In this document: piece after piece, positions 36,256 to 46,440 of the stretch
How positions within the stretch are numbered: position 1 is the first letter of the stretch
How the letters are laid out: every line of letters starts with the position of its first letter
Assembly (NCBI GenBank): GCA_018894105.1
Contig: CM032125.1
Coordinates: forward strand, 29,745,032 to 29,809,031
Reading direction: 5' to 3'
Length of the DNA: 64,000 nt
Source: Jacaranda mimosifolia
Lineage: Eukaryota > Streptophyta > Magnoliopsida > Lamiales > Bignoniaceae
The notes under the pieces: model-generated
What the model was told of the DNA's origin: nothing
What the model saw: the letters and a program-made list of their open reading frames with translations, nothing else
Databases searched by the model: none
Made by a program: the position numbers and the translations under genes

Positions 36256-37134
36256 TGTAAGAGCAATATTTTCTTTGCCTGCAAAATAAAATTACAAGAC
36301 AAAAAAAATTATACAAATAAAATAAAATTGAAACTTATCAGTCAACTATGGATTCAATCTCTAATCTAATCATTTGATTCTTTCCTTCCAAATATAGTCT
36401 TGAGCTCTGCGAAGAATGCCTTAAACGCTATAGATCTCCTTTGAATTTGATTTGAATAGAATAACGCCAATTCGGGGGCTTCTCACCTTAATCTCGAATC
36501 AAACGAAAAAAATATATGAATTACGCCAAGAACTCCTTGACCGTTGTGGATCTCCTTTGAATTTGATTTGAATAGAATAATGCCAATTCGGGGGCTTCGT
36601 ACCTTAATCTCGAATCAAATACTAAAAATATATGGATTTCGCAAAGAATGCTGTGGATCTCCTTAAATTTAATTAAGGAAATTGTTGGACTCCTTCAAAG
36701 CTCATCTCACTTGCTGGAATTTGTGTTGTGTGTTGAATGAGCCTTGGTCACTCCCTTTATATAGTTGCTTGATGGGAGACTTTTATATTAACTTGAACTT
36801 CTTTGATAGTTATCTCTTTGATAAGATAATATCAAATATCAAGAGATAATATCGGATATATTTGATTTGATAATATCTAACATAAAAAGATAATATCAAT
36901 ATCAAATATCTTTGATTTGATAGATCCATAGATACAAACACTCCATCTTTGACACGTGTCAATGCTTGATTTGAATATAAAATAAATACTAAATTATTAA
37001 TTAAAATTAATTATTTATTTTTTGAAATTAAATTTAATATATACCAAAATTTAAATAAAAAAATTTAAATTAATATTTAATATATTATTTTACATGTGTT
37101 ACTTCTTAATTGAATAAAAATTGATATGTCTACA
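36256..37134 (-). repeat. 5' LTR of the gag-only element
   Basis: 879 bp, same ends and internal ~125-bp repeats as the left LTR, and followed directly by ggtgg. The two LTRs differ by scattered substitutions and small indels, so the insertion is not brand new but is younger than the Copia relic. Confidence 0.92.
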
Positions 37135-37395
37135 GGTGGACTTCGAGGCCGCCTCTTGCGTTTGCGCCGCCATCAAAACCAATTTGCGGAAAGGAGGTTC
37201 CCAAAGAATTCCGGTGTGCTTGATTGGTTCGTCGGATTGATTGACTGATTGAGATTGTTTTGATTTTGTGAATTTTGTTAGTTTATTAGTCCTCAAATTT
37301 CTTTTGGGATCCTCGTCTTCGTTCACCAAATGCCAAGGATCTAATTTTGCGAAGTCAACTATAAGAAAAAGAAAATTAGTGATGAGAAAGTGCAT
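37135..37395 (-). pseudogene. 5' part of the gene split by the LTR element
   Basis: A minus-strand frame runs into the element at 37135. It contains DFAKLDPWHLVNEDEDPKRN, a lysine/serine/glutamine stretch, and EPPFRKLVLMAAQTQEAASKST. A good acceptor (tttctttttcttatag) ends at 37359, so this may be an internal exon beginning at 37358, or the gene may start at the ATG at 37395. The last codons KST join in frame to ILPR on the far side of the element. I do not recognise the protein. Upstream exons, if any, are not visible. Confidence 0.5.
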
Positions 37396-38278
37396 GATAA
37401 TGCAAATTAGTGTTGATAATTATAACATTACGTGACGTTGTTTGGAAGTGAAGCGATGTTTTTTTTGAAATATAAAACGCAATATAAGGTTGGTTCTTTT
37501 TTTAGAAATGCATGCAAATAGATGTGCTCTTCTCGAGAGTTTTTTTGCTGTGAAAAATGTTGAAAATAATTTTTTGTGTGTCATTTCTCTCCCAAACTTG
37601 ATATTTATATATTTTAGTTTTGATGAGTTTAGACCAATTAGGATTTTTCTACCCTTTTTATGAGCTTAACTTGTTTTTTGGACTTTCTGGCCCATGTAAT
37701 TATCTAGTTAATTAATTTTAGGGTTCATTTATTATTTTTAATTAATTTATCAAAATGCCCTTAAGTCCAACTTTAGTCATACCATTAAGTACAAAATTTT
37801 TTGTCTTGTCTTGTAATGATTTTACAAATTGGTAAAAAGAATATATTTATATTGTCAGTATTTATAATTTAGCTAGTGATAATTTTTATGTCACTAACAT
37901 TATACATGAATCATTCATTATTAAAAATAACAATTTAAAATATTAATTTTTGTCGCTATTAAATTATATCGTAATAAAATAAAAAATATTATTAGTGAAA
38001 GAATAAATATTATTATCACTTTATATATGTTATTAATGCAAATTAATGTTTACATTGTCACTTTGACGCGAATATTTTACCTACTTTGTCTTTCTCATCC
38101 GTCAACGCATAAAGTCGAGTTTTACCTTGTGAAAAAGACATTTCAGTGAATGAAAGGAAGATAATTGCAAATTGCATAAAATCCTCGATCCCTCAAATAT
38201 CATCCAAAGCCCTTAAATTGAGATGAGTTTATGAGGAAAATCATATGATAGTTATTTTTTTACATGTGGTATTATTTG
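37396..38278. other. Spacer
   Basis: No gene. 37830-38070 resembles 40030-40380 (attatacatgaatcattcat versus attatacatgtatatatcac), probably an old shared MITE. Confidence 0.45.
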
Positions 38279-38588
38279 ACATTTTGGATCCTCTATTTTA
38301 TTCCATATTCTATCTTATATTTCAATCTGTTGTATTTATGTACCAAGTGTATCTGACAAGTGGCCTGTGACGCAATGACATAAGTCTCCCACATTATGTG
38401 GGAGGTCAGGAGTTCATTTTCAAACGAACTTCTGATGTGCATATGTATAAACAAATAAATAAATAATGTACCAAGTGTATCTTATTATCAATTGATTATT
38501 GTTATAAGAAAATATTTAATACACCTATTATATTTTCATAAAATAGAATATGAGATAGAATAGGGAATGAAATAGAAGATTTAAACCG
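38279..38588. mobile_element. MITE, family 4 copy 1, split by a SINE
   Basis: Inverted ends: ggatcctctattttattcc on the left, and the complement of gggaatgaaatagaagattt on the right. An undisturbed paralogue is at 45170-45335. Between 38355 and 38465 it carries a SINE. Confidence 0.75.
38338..38482 (+). mobile_element. tRNA-type SINE, copy 2, with perfect 17-bp TSD
   Basis: The direct repeat atgtaccaagtgtatct occurs at 38338-38354 and 38466-38482. The body (38355-38465) has an A-box-like 5' part (gtggcctgtgacgcaatgac), an internal inverted repeat (tctcccacattatgtgggag), a damaged B box, and the tail gtataaacaaataaataaata. The paralogous MITE at 45170 has the same target sequence with nothing inserted. 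Confidence 0.92.
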
Positions 38589-39338
38589 ATTATTTGATGA
38601 TGGAGAAACTTCCATTCTATACAATAATGTCAACATATATAATTATATTTTATGAAATAATAATTTTTTTATATTTAACAACGAATTTAAAAATAATTTT
38701 CACCACACATAGATAGATATGAAAAATCAAATGATCAACATGCATCCATACAACATAGGGAGCATAATCATGTTGAGGTTCTGTTTCCTCCGATTAATCA
38801 TGCATCTATAGAAGATTATATCATATTGTGACACTTTATCACGTGCTTAACAATATCAATATGATTGGAAAATGGAACTTATGGATGATTCCTTTTCATT
38901 TTTATATTTAATTTAAGTAAGAGAGTCAAATAATGCTATGTGTATATCAATTACTGCATTCTTCTTCCTCAAATAGAAAGATTATTGTAATTGCAAAACG
39001 TTAAATAGATAGAAATAATCAATCAAATTCAAGATTAGACATAAATATAATTAAAAAAAAAGGGGAAAGGAAAGAAAGGAAGAATATCATACATCCACCT
39101 TAACCATGCAACATAAATTTTATTTCACTAATCGGACAATATTCGACACACACCTCTTTGAGAAATACAATGATAAGAAACAAACGACCCACAGACCAAA
39201 TTCCTAAAACTCTCATTATTTCCTTAAAATCACACCATTTTCGAAAATCAAACCACACAGTATGTCTTAATCAAACAAAATACGAGATTAATTATTAAGA
39301 ACACAATTAACACATGCATGCACGGGATTAAGTACTAA
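38589..39338. other. Spacer and 3' flank of the eight-cysteine gene
   Basis: No gene. The last 100-200 bp should be 3' UTR of the minus-strand gene. Confidence 0.5.
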
Positions 39339-39809
39339 TCAATTAGGACAAGTAAACCCAGGTGGAGGAGTTCTTCCACACACATTCAGCAGCAGGCTGA
39401 GAGCAACCTGGAGGTTCAGATTAATAATGTTCAACACGTTCGCCCTAATGGCGGTGCAAAGGCACACCGCCGCCTCGAGATCCACCAGCCCCGCCAGCAG
39501 GGGGCAGCAAGGGGTGGTCGGAGGGCTTCCAATCGTCACGTTCAGCAGTCCACCGAGGAGGTCCACGCAAACACCTAGCTTTAGAGCATCTCTCGGGCAA
39601 GTTGCCGGTTGTTGACCTGGGGGGGACCCGCCACCGCCACCTCCACCTCCTCCGCCGCCGCCACCTCCACCTCCACCTCCACCTCCACCAGGTGATCGGC
39701 CTGGGACTGAAGGGCTGCGGCAGCCGCCGCATGCGGCTGCGGTGAGGACGTAGCAGAGGAGGTTCATGGAGAGGAAAAGTTTGGCTTTTGTTGAAGTTTT
39801 GGAACCCAT
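39339..39809 (-). CDS. Secreted eight-cysteine-motif (HyPRP/LTP-like) protein
   Basis: A single exon of 156 residues. A signal peptide covers about residues 1-27. After a short GGCRSPS segment comes a run of 21 glycines (about residues 41-61), and then a complete eight-cysteine domain (C, C, CC, CLC, C, C) from about residue 70 to the end, closing with [10 protein letters not shown]. This is the hydrophobic-seedling/DC2.15-like branch of the plant lipid-transfer superfamily, whose members are cell-wall or plasma-membrane proteins linked to growth, defence and cold tolerance. Family linkers are normally proline-rich; here the linker is nearly pure glycine, encoded by GGT/GGA/GGC triplets. A TATA box lies about 85 bp upstream. 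It appears intact; the ligand is unknown. Confidence 0.9.
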   Translation of the reverse strand: MGSKTSTKAKLFLSMNLLCYVLTAAACGGCRSPSVPGRSPGGGGGGGGGGGGGGGGGGGGGSPPGQQPATCPRDALKLGVCVDLLGGLLNVTIGSPPTTPCCPLLAGLVDLEAAVCLCTAIRANVLNIINLNLQVALSLLLNVCGRTPPPGFTCPN

Positions 39810-39890
39810 TTTGTTTTTTTCTTAGTTCTCAAAACCGCTTTTTGAGTTATGAGAAGAGATGGGTGTGGAGATTGATCGACAAGGCTTGGC

Positions 39891-39898
39891 TTTTTATA
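39891..39898 (-). promoter_or_regulatory. TATA box of the eight-cysteine gene
   Basis: The minus strand reads TATAAAAA, about 82-89 bp upstream of the ATG, a good distance for a short plant leader. Confidence 0.7.
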
Positions 39899-40635
39899 GT
39901 CGAAAAACCATGCAACAAGAAAATTTTAATAATAGTTCCAAATTATTTTTTATTAAAGCCACTAAAAGAAAAGAGAGAATGAGTGAATATAATATATTAA
40001 GATGCGAAACCATTCCTAATTATATATTTTAAGTTATGAAAAGTTTTGCTCTGTCACAATAATAATCTGCATGAGTATCAGTGACAAAAATATTGTATTT
40101 AAATTGCATTACTAAATTTAGTTATACATATCTATAATAACAATGAAAATTTTATCAAAAATCTTAGTGATTGCAATTTTTATTGTTATTATGTTGCCAT
40201 TATACATGTATATATCACTAATTCTCAATAATGATAATTTAAAATACTAGTTCTTATCATTATATTAAAACATACTTGTGACATAATAAAATTAATGTCA
40301 ATTAAAAACTATTGTTAGTAATAAAAAATAAAAGTTAGCACCACTTAATATATATTATTAAAAATAATTTTACTTTATGTTTAATTTTTTTTTATCATTA
40401 ATACTAAATATATATATATATATTAATGAGCCTAGACATAGGGGAGTGGAGTTCAACGCACGAGATGCGCGTTTACTTGAAATTTCAAAGGTTTGGGAAG
40501 TTTGCATAATTATATTATTAGAAATTAGCTATACGTCGATCATGGATGTTTGGGTTGATTTTGCACCCGTGGGAGTGGTTAAACTAATCATGCGATATGG
40601 CTTTACCTTCACGTTGCTGCAAAAAGACCCCAAAC
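39899..40635. other. Spacer
   Basis: AT-rich with no supported gene. 40030-40380 resembles 37830-38070. Confidence 0.45.
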
Positions 40636-41036
40636 ATTAGGGGCTTGTTTGGACGTGTTTTGCATGTCTTGGCGGAAAATATTTCAGGAGAAGGCGTTTT
40701 GGGTATTGAGTTTGGAGGATGTAATCTTTATTTGTTTTTATTTTAGGGGTTGTTGGAGGATGTTTTGAGAAGAAATCATTTATCTTGAAATATTTTAGGA
40801 AGAGAATTTTTACTGTAAATGCCATATTAGTTGAAGTTTTTTTGGTTTGTGGGGTGAAATATGTGTGTGTGTGTGTGTGTGTGCACGCGCGCGCAGTTGT
40901 TTATTTTGGAAGAGGGGCGTAATTTGGGTATAAATTTATAGATTCTCTATATTTTCAGCGTGAAATATAAGTATTCGTTTGAATGTATTTTTTCAATTGG
41001 AAAAAAGATATTAAAACACATCCAAACACACCCTAG
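40636..41036. repeat. MITE with (TG)n inside
   Basis: Ends are inverted: aggggcttgtttggacgtgt on the left, and the complement of acacatccaaacacacccta on the right. A (TG)n run followed by (CG)n is at 40862-40897. Confidence 0.65.
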
Positions 41037-41439
41037 GTCTACTTAATTAAAAACATCTTAAAGCCAAGCTAAATGAATTGTTTACCCATAAATCCTCTCA
41101 AGTGATCTCACACTAATTAGTCATTTTACGTTGAAATTTGATGTGCAGTTCAATAATTCATTCGAATGTAATTAAGCTCTCAAAAGCAAATTAACCTCGA
41201 CAAAATCGAGAGCATTTCGGAAAGGTTTCCGAAGATTCTATAAATTCCTGTCCTTTTCATTTTCTTTAATTCATTCAAAAGAGTACTGAATTATAAGCTT
41301 TTGGCACTTTCTCTTTTATTGAAGTTTAAGCATTCAATTTGATTGTGCTCAAATAAAACTCTCTTTTTTATACCTAATAGAATTACCTAGTTTGAGAAAA
41401 AAAATAATATCAAATTTCTTTTTTTAAGTTGGAAATTAG
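41037..41439. other. Spacer
   Basis: Nothing recognised. Confidence 0.5.
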
Positions 41440-41815
41440 GTGCTATAACCCAAATGTTAAATCTACTTAAAAGATCTTATAAGATTTAACATCTTACAAA
41501 ACAATTTTGACACTTATAAGATGTTGGATCTTATTTTTAAAATTGGATAAATTAGTAATAATATTGGGATAAAATAAGCTTTTTAAAGTTTATAAAATGT
41601 TAGTAATAATAATTTTATAATTAAAATGATTTAAATTAAGGAATTTTTTTAAAATTTTAAAAATAAATTAGGACCTTGTTACTTTTTTTAAAAGAGATTA
41701 TAACATTTTAATATATTATTTTAGCATCTTATAAGCTTATATTCTAAAATTACCAAACATTTTTAAATATCTCAAAGATGTTTTGAGTAGCATATAAGCT
41801 TAGATGGACAACCTC
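41440..41815. repeat. AT-rich MITE, family 1 copy F
   Basis: Contains agatcttataagatttaaca and cttataagatgttggatctt on the left half, and gatgttttgagtagcatata near the right end. Same family as 6189. Confidence 0.55.
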
Positions 41816-43350
41816 GGTATCATCAATCGATATATTATGCCATCATCAATTTATTAATATAAGTGTAATGTGATATTGTCCATTCGATAACAACTGAATC
41901 CTAAATTTAATATATTTCTTATAAAAGAATATTGGTGTAGTTTCGACAAATTTGTTCGAACTACTTTATAGATTTGATCATCAATTTTTTTCAAATTTTA
42001 GAGGGATTCTCCCATCAATAGGCCAATGGCTAATGCTTATTTTGGTATTCAACTACTTGTGAAAAGCCCAAACTACCCCTAAGGGATGGTCATACCCATC
42101 ATGCGCGGTGCAAGTATTCAAAGTTTGGCCGAAGTAAAAGTCATTGGTTTAGAATGAAACTTTGCCTATTTTATCTTATGTTCCCTTTTTATTTTGGGCA
42201 ATGGAAACCAGCTCATCTTAATTGCTAACAATTTGTATTTTAATGGTCACATGTTCATGAAGATCGCATAGACCAGCAAAGAGTATCCATTCACGGGTCA
42301 TTATAATCATCATTGCTTAAATGATGTCATCAAAGTACGATTAAAGGTTAATTTGGTAAATTCATCATTAAAAATATTTTGGTAAAATAAAGTGTGAATG
42401 CTGTACAATCTAACATTGTGAATTAATATCATATATTAATTGAATCAATTGAAATTTTTAATGGCTTTGTAATCTTAATGGGCTTATGCTCCGATCTCTA
42501 TAGACAGATCTATTTACGTCATAAAAAGAACATTTAATAATTTTTATATTCGAATTATATTTTAAAATAAATGCATTCCTAAATTAGAAACCAGCAAAAT
42601 ATCGATCAATGCAAACCATGAGGCGCATTGCCAACCAGAAAAACGAAAACAATTATTGTTGCTTGTTTTCAAAGCAAAAGAGCTTCACTTATTTGATTCC
42701 ATTCTTTGATTCTTTTTTTTTTTTTTTTTTTTTTCTGATTTTGCCATCATTACATTAAGGAATATTAATCATCAATAATTATAATATTTTCTTATCAATA
42801 CTTAATGTTTAAACATAATTTATATTCGATTAACATTTATTATATGAAAATAATCAAGAACTCACACATAGAAGAAATTAAAAATTAAAAATTAAAAATT
42901 TGAGATCTTAGTTTTGTCCCCTGAATTAAATTTTACACCCAAACAATAATAAATGGAAAAAGCAACATGTGACTAATAATTGCAGTATAAATTGAGAATA
43001 TGACCACACATTAGTTAAAGATCCTTTTCATGAAACATTTATGGCAAAAAGTATTTTAAAATAAGTTTGATTTGAGACTCACAATCATATATATTATCGG
43101 TTGGAACTTTATCTAAGAAAAGCAATACGCCTCACTTTACATATATTAGACAAATTTTTCTCAAGTAACTTGACAAGGCAAAGGCAATTTAAGTCTCGCA
43201 TGTACGAACAAAATTATAAGGCCACCTTTGGGTTTGGTGTGATAGAATTGGTAAGATTATGTGGACATAGTGAGATTAAATTGTTCATTAATCAAGAAGA
43301 TTAGAGAATAATATTTTTGATAATTAGGATCATACTTTTTTAAAATCCAA
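41816..43350. other. Spacer
   Basis: No gene. A T run of about 24 lies at 42712-42735, and three attaaaa(t/a) units near 42880. Confidence 0.5.
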
Positions 43351-43513
43351 AGCCCTGTTTGGTTTTATTCTCAAAATTCATTTTCACATTTTCTACTATT
43401 TAAAAATTAAAACACATCACTTTATGCAAATTTTTACTCAAAATATTTTTATTTTTATTCTCAAAATACATTTCACAATAATCTATATATCCTTTCTCAA
43501 GATCTTCTTTGTC

Positions 43514-43547
<34 letters not shown>

Positions 43548-44445
43548 GATGGTTAAACGGACACACACTATTTTTCGACCTGGGTGATGGTAACGAAGTA
43601 TGTGGGGCTTTTTGACCTAAGAGTGGTAGGGATCAAAACCTGCAACCAAGTAGCAAACGTCAAGCTAGCCGAGAGAGTTCTCGGCTAAGACCCTCCAAAG
43701 GTTAAGTCAGTTTTTTGGACTGAATTGCGAAGTGAAATGAGCAAAGTAACAGAATAATTATCAATGAATATCTTACCTCTTGGTTGAGAGAAGAGAGTAT
43801 TTATAGTGTATGCTTATTGGGGAAAAGACGAGAATTGCTTTAACAAGCTCCCAGTGGAATTCCCGCTGGTAGGGGCAGTCATGGTCATTTCGATCAGAGC
43901 CCATGTTTTGCAACTATTTACTGTACCAATCCTTAAGCTCCACGGAGGGGGTGAGGGCCGTGCTACCATTAAATGCGAATGCGACAACATTAATGGCGAA
44001 GGTGATGCGATGTTACAGCATTAAATGCGAATTGACAAGTGGTTGGAGTGTATTTAATACGGCGAATAGGATGATGCAAGTTGCATCATTAGTCACTAAA
44101 CACTCGAGTCTGCTAATCTGGTCGGATTATTCGACCTTGGTGGTCAAGCATTCATCTCGATCTCACCAATTGAATTTGGGCCTGACTGAATAAGGCTTAA
44201 TGGTAGGGACGCATCCCGGCCTCCAGGTCAGAACTAAATTGGGCCCAATAAATTTATTGGGCTCTTAATGTCTTAATGTGCTAATCTCATATCATCATCA
44301 TCTACAATCTACTAAATCCAATATAATTATTATTTTTTCAACAATATATTCAAATACAAATTTATTTTTGACTCATTTTCACTAATTATCTTTTCAAATT
44401 AAAAAAAAAAAGAGAGAGAGAATGAAAATAAAACCAAACAAGCCT
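43351..44445. mobile_element. MITE, family 3 copy 2, split by a solo LTR
   Basis: The outer ends, agccctgtttggttttattc and the complement of gaaaataaaaccaaacaagc, match the family 3 MITE at 20860. The ~200 bp on the left and ~150 bp on the right correspond to one MITE, interrupted by a 748-bp LTR. Confidence 0.7.
43547..44294 (-). mobile_element. Second solo LTR related to the Tat element
   Basis: It runs TGATGG to CATATCA and shares with the Tat LTRs the words caagtagcaaacgtcaagct, agccgagagagttctcggct, gagagtatttatag, gtaggggcagtcatgg, attaaatgcg and gggcccaat. It is diverged and lacks any internal region. No clear target-site duplication is seen. A minus-strand TATAAATA lies at about 43797-43804. 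Confidence 0.78.
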
Positions 44446-45169
44446 AGACATTTTATCGATCCCTTGTATGAATACTCTGCGGGTTTAGAGACGTAAAGAT
44501 CCATAGCACTAGTTGGCCAAATTGATGCCCACAACAATGACTTGGACCGAACCGATATATAAGTGATTATATATGAGTACATGGGAGGAGAACATATAAT
44601 CTTGTAAAGTATAACAATAATAGATTGTTAGGCAAAAGATGATGTATATCATATTGCATCTTATGTAAGACCTTAAAATTGTTGGCAAATTAAAAATCTT
44701 GTCACAAATCAATATTCTTCTTATTTTATTTTTATATTTATATTTTTTTATTTATACACACAATGTTAGAAGTACTTTCGTTAGAGTTAGAATTGATCTC
44801 ACAGTTTTATATATAAAACTTATACTATTTAGTCAAAAGCTATTCCACTTATTTATGTGCACTTCCAAATATGCTATTCGTGCAACCCCTTTGCAGTATA
44901 TGATCATGTCATTGCCCTTTATTTATTTATTTTTTTTCTTTCTAATTTATAGTTTTAAATAAATTTGATTTCGCCCACTTGACTATGTACTATTTTTTTC
45001 TTTGGTTACACCCTAAGGGCTTGTTTACTTTAAGGGATGAAGCAGGATGAAGGCCCATATCCTGCTTCATCTCATGTTTACTTTGAGTGATTGGAGCACT
45101 GTATAAAGCTATCGGCCCGCCACTGTACTGAAAAAATGGGTTATGAGCCATCCCACCTTTGAGGTCACT

Positions 45170-45335
45170 TTGGATCCTCTATTCCATTCTCTATTCCATC
45201 TCATATTCCAACTTCTTGTAATTATGCCAAGTGTATCTGATTCTCAATCAATTATTTTATAAGAAAATATTTAATATAGGTGTCATATATTCATACAGTG
45301 GAATAGGAGATGGAATAGAAAATTTAAACTGCTTT
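45170..45335. mobile_element. MITE, family 4 copy 2 (no SINE)
   Basis: Inverted ends: ggatcctctattccattct and the complement of ggaatagaaaatttaaact. It contains ccaagtgtatctgattctca, the empty counterpart of the SINE target at 38338. Confidence 0.75.
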
Positions 45336-45356
45336 GAGGTGGGATGGTTTTATCAC

Positions 45357-45405
45357 TTGATTGGCGCCGCAACTTCAAATAATTTCTGGTTGCGGCGCCA
45401 ATCAA
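45357..45405. repeat. Perfect 17-bp inverted repeat
   Basis: The arm ttgattggcgccgcaac (45357-45373) and its exact complement gttgcggcgccaatcaa (45389-45405) are separated by 15 bases. Each arm contains GGCGCC, itself a palindrome. Confidence 0.95.
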
Positions 45406-46440
45406 AAAATTGAAATATTAAAACTATATTTATATTAAAATAATTAAAAGAAAATCGACATATATAATTTGTGTAAAGATATTGTATTGGAATGGGAAAA
45501 AAAATAATTTCTTTAAGCTAAATAGAAAAAAGAAGAAATAGTTGGATATTGTATTGACATAGAGAAAAATTAAATTTTTTATGCTAAATGAAAAAATATT
45601 TTAACTAGGGGTACTTTAGTCTTTTATAATTTATCCAAGTTTTATAATTTATGTTTATGTAAACATTTTTAATACAATAATCCAATTTTATTATCCATAT
45701 TATCCCACAAAGTAAACATCCAATCAAAAATATAAAATTATCCTAATCCTACTCTTCATGTCTCATTTCATCCTATCACCCCACATCCCATATCATAAAG
45801 TAAACAAACCCTAACTATATCCATGCAACATTTTGCCCCCTCAAGTTACTATACATTTTGCATCTTTAATTGAAAAATATATTCATTTTTTAATTATACC
45901 CTTCTGCAAAATATTTAAAAAATATTATAATATTAAAATTGTTGTTTTATATAGCGATTTATTTGATTAGACGACCAACTATAAATATCATCAAAATTGA
46001 TTTTTTTTTTAAATTATTATTTGATAAACTAATTTCATTCCTAATAATTATTACAAATAGCTGTTAAGTAATCATAGCTGTAAAGTTAATGAGATGGAAC
46101 CATCATTTGAAAAATGAAAAAGATAATATAAAACTAATATGCTTAAATCTTGAAACCAACTTTAAGCTTTTAGCATCATTGGACGGGCAATTCTTCTACA
46201 TAATCTTATAACTTTATCGGTCTAATAGCTTCGACTTACTTTATTAGGCTTTTTAGCATTATTGGATGAACTGTAGTTCTTGTACGTGATCTTATTATAA
46301 CTTTGGGAAATTTGTAGACTTTGGTCTAATAACTTCGACCTTCTTTGTGAGGAAGCATTATTTTTTCCAAGTTCTTAACTAAAGTGAGCTATCTCGTACC
46401 TTGTGATGTTGATTTTAGGTTAAAAAAAATTATTTAAAAT

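Larger units (their letters stand above)
33013..37134 (-). mobile_element. Non-autonomous Gypsy element carrying only gag
   Basis: A 4.1-kb LTR element on the minus strand. LTRs are 33013-33900 and 36256-37134, both TGTAAG..TCTACA, and a perfect 5-bp target-site duplication ggtgg lies at 33008-33012 and 37135-37139. The 5' LTR (right) is followed inward by the primer-binding region TTTTGGCACTCCCAGTGGGA. The 3' LTR (left) is preceded by a purine tract near 33901-33920. The interior is about 2.36 kb and encodes gag but no protease, RT, RNase H or integrase, matching the TR-GAG class. It must rely on an autonomous partner for mobility. Confidence 0.9.
45014..45814. mobile_element. Harbinger-like MITE with TAA target duplication
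   Basis: Inverted ends (gggcttgtttactttaa and the complement of taaagtaaacaaaccc) are flanked by TAA on both sides (45014-45016 and 45812-45814), the PIF/Harbinger pattern. The duplicated ALIS-flank sequence resumes across it. A second MITE (45170-45335) and a perfect hairpin (45357-45405) lie inside. Confidence 0.75.
44650..46440 (+). repeat. Diverged copy of the DNA downstream of the ALIS gene
   Basis: Blocks align in order with 30520-31480: gttggcaaa..cttgtcacaaatcaatattcttctt versus gttggtaaa..cttgtcgtaaatcaatattcttctt; gcagtatatgatcatgtcat versus gcagaatatgatcatgcaat; actatgtactatttttttct versus attatgtactttttttttcc; tgcaacattttgcccc; ggaaccatcatttgaaaa versus gaaccatcatttgaaaat; aatatgcttaaatct. 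The last ALIS exon is not present in this copy. A ~800-bp MITE interrupts it. Confidence 0.75.

Noticed and set aside
39427..39732. Alternative frames over the eight-cysteine gene, including a Trp-Arg-rich one on the same strand
   Set aside because: Shadow frames of the glycine repeat; the 156-residue frame has the signal peptide and complete cysteine motif.
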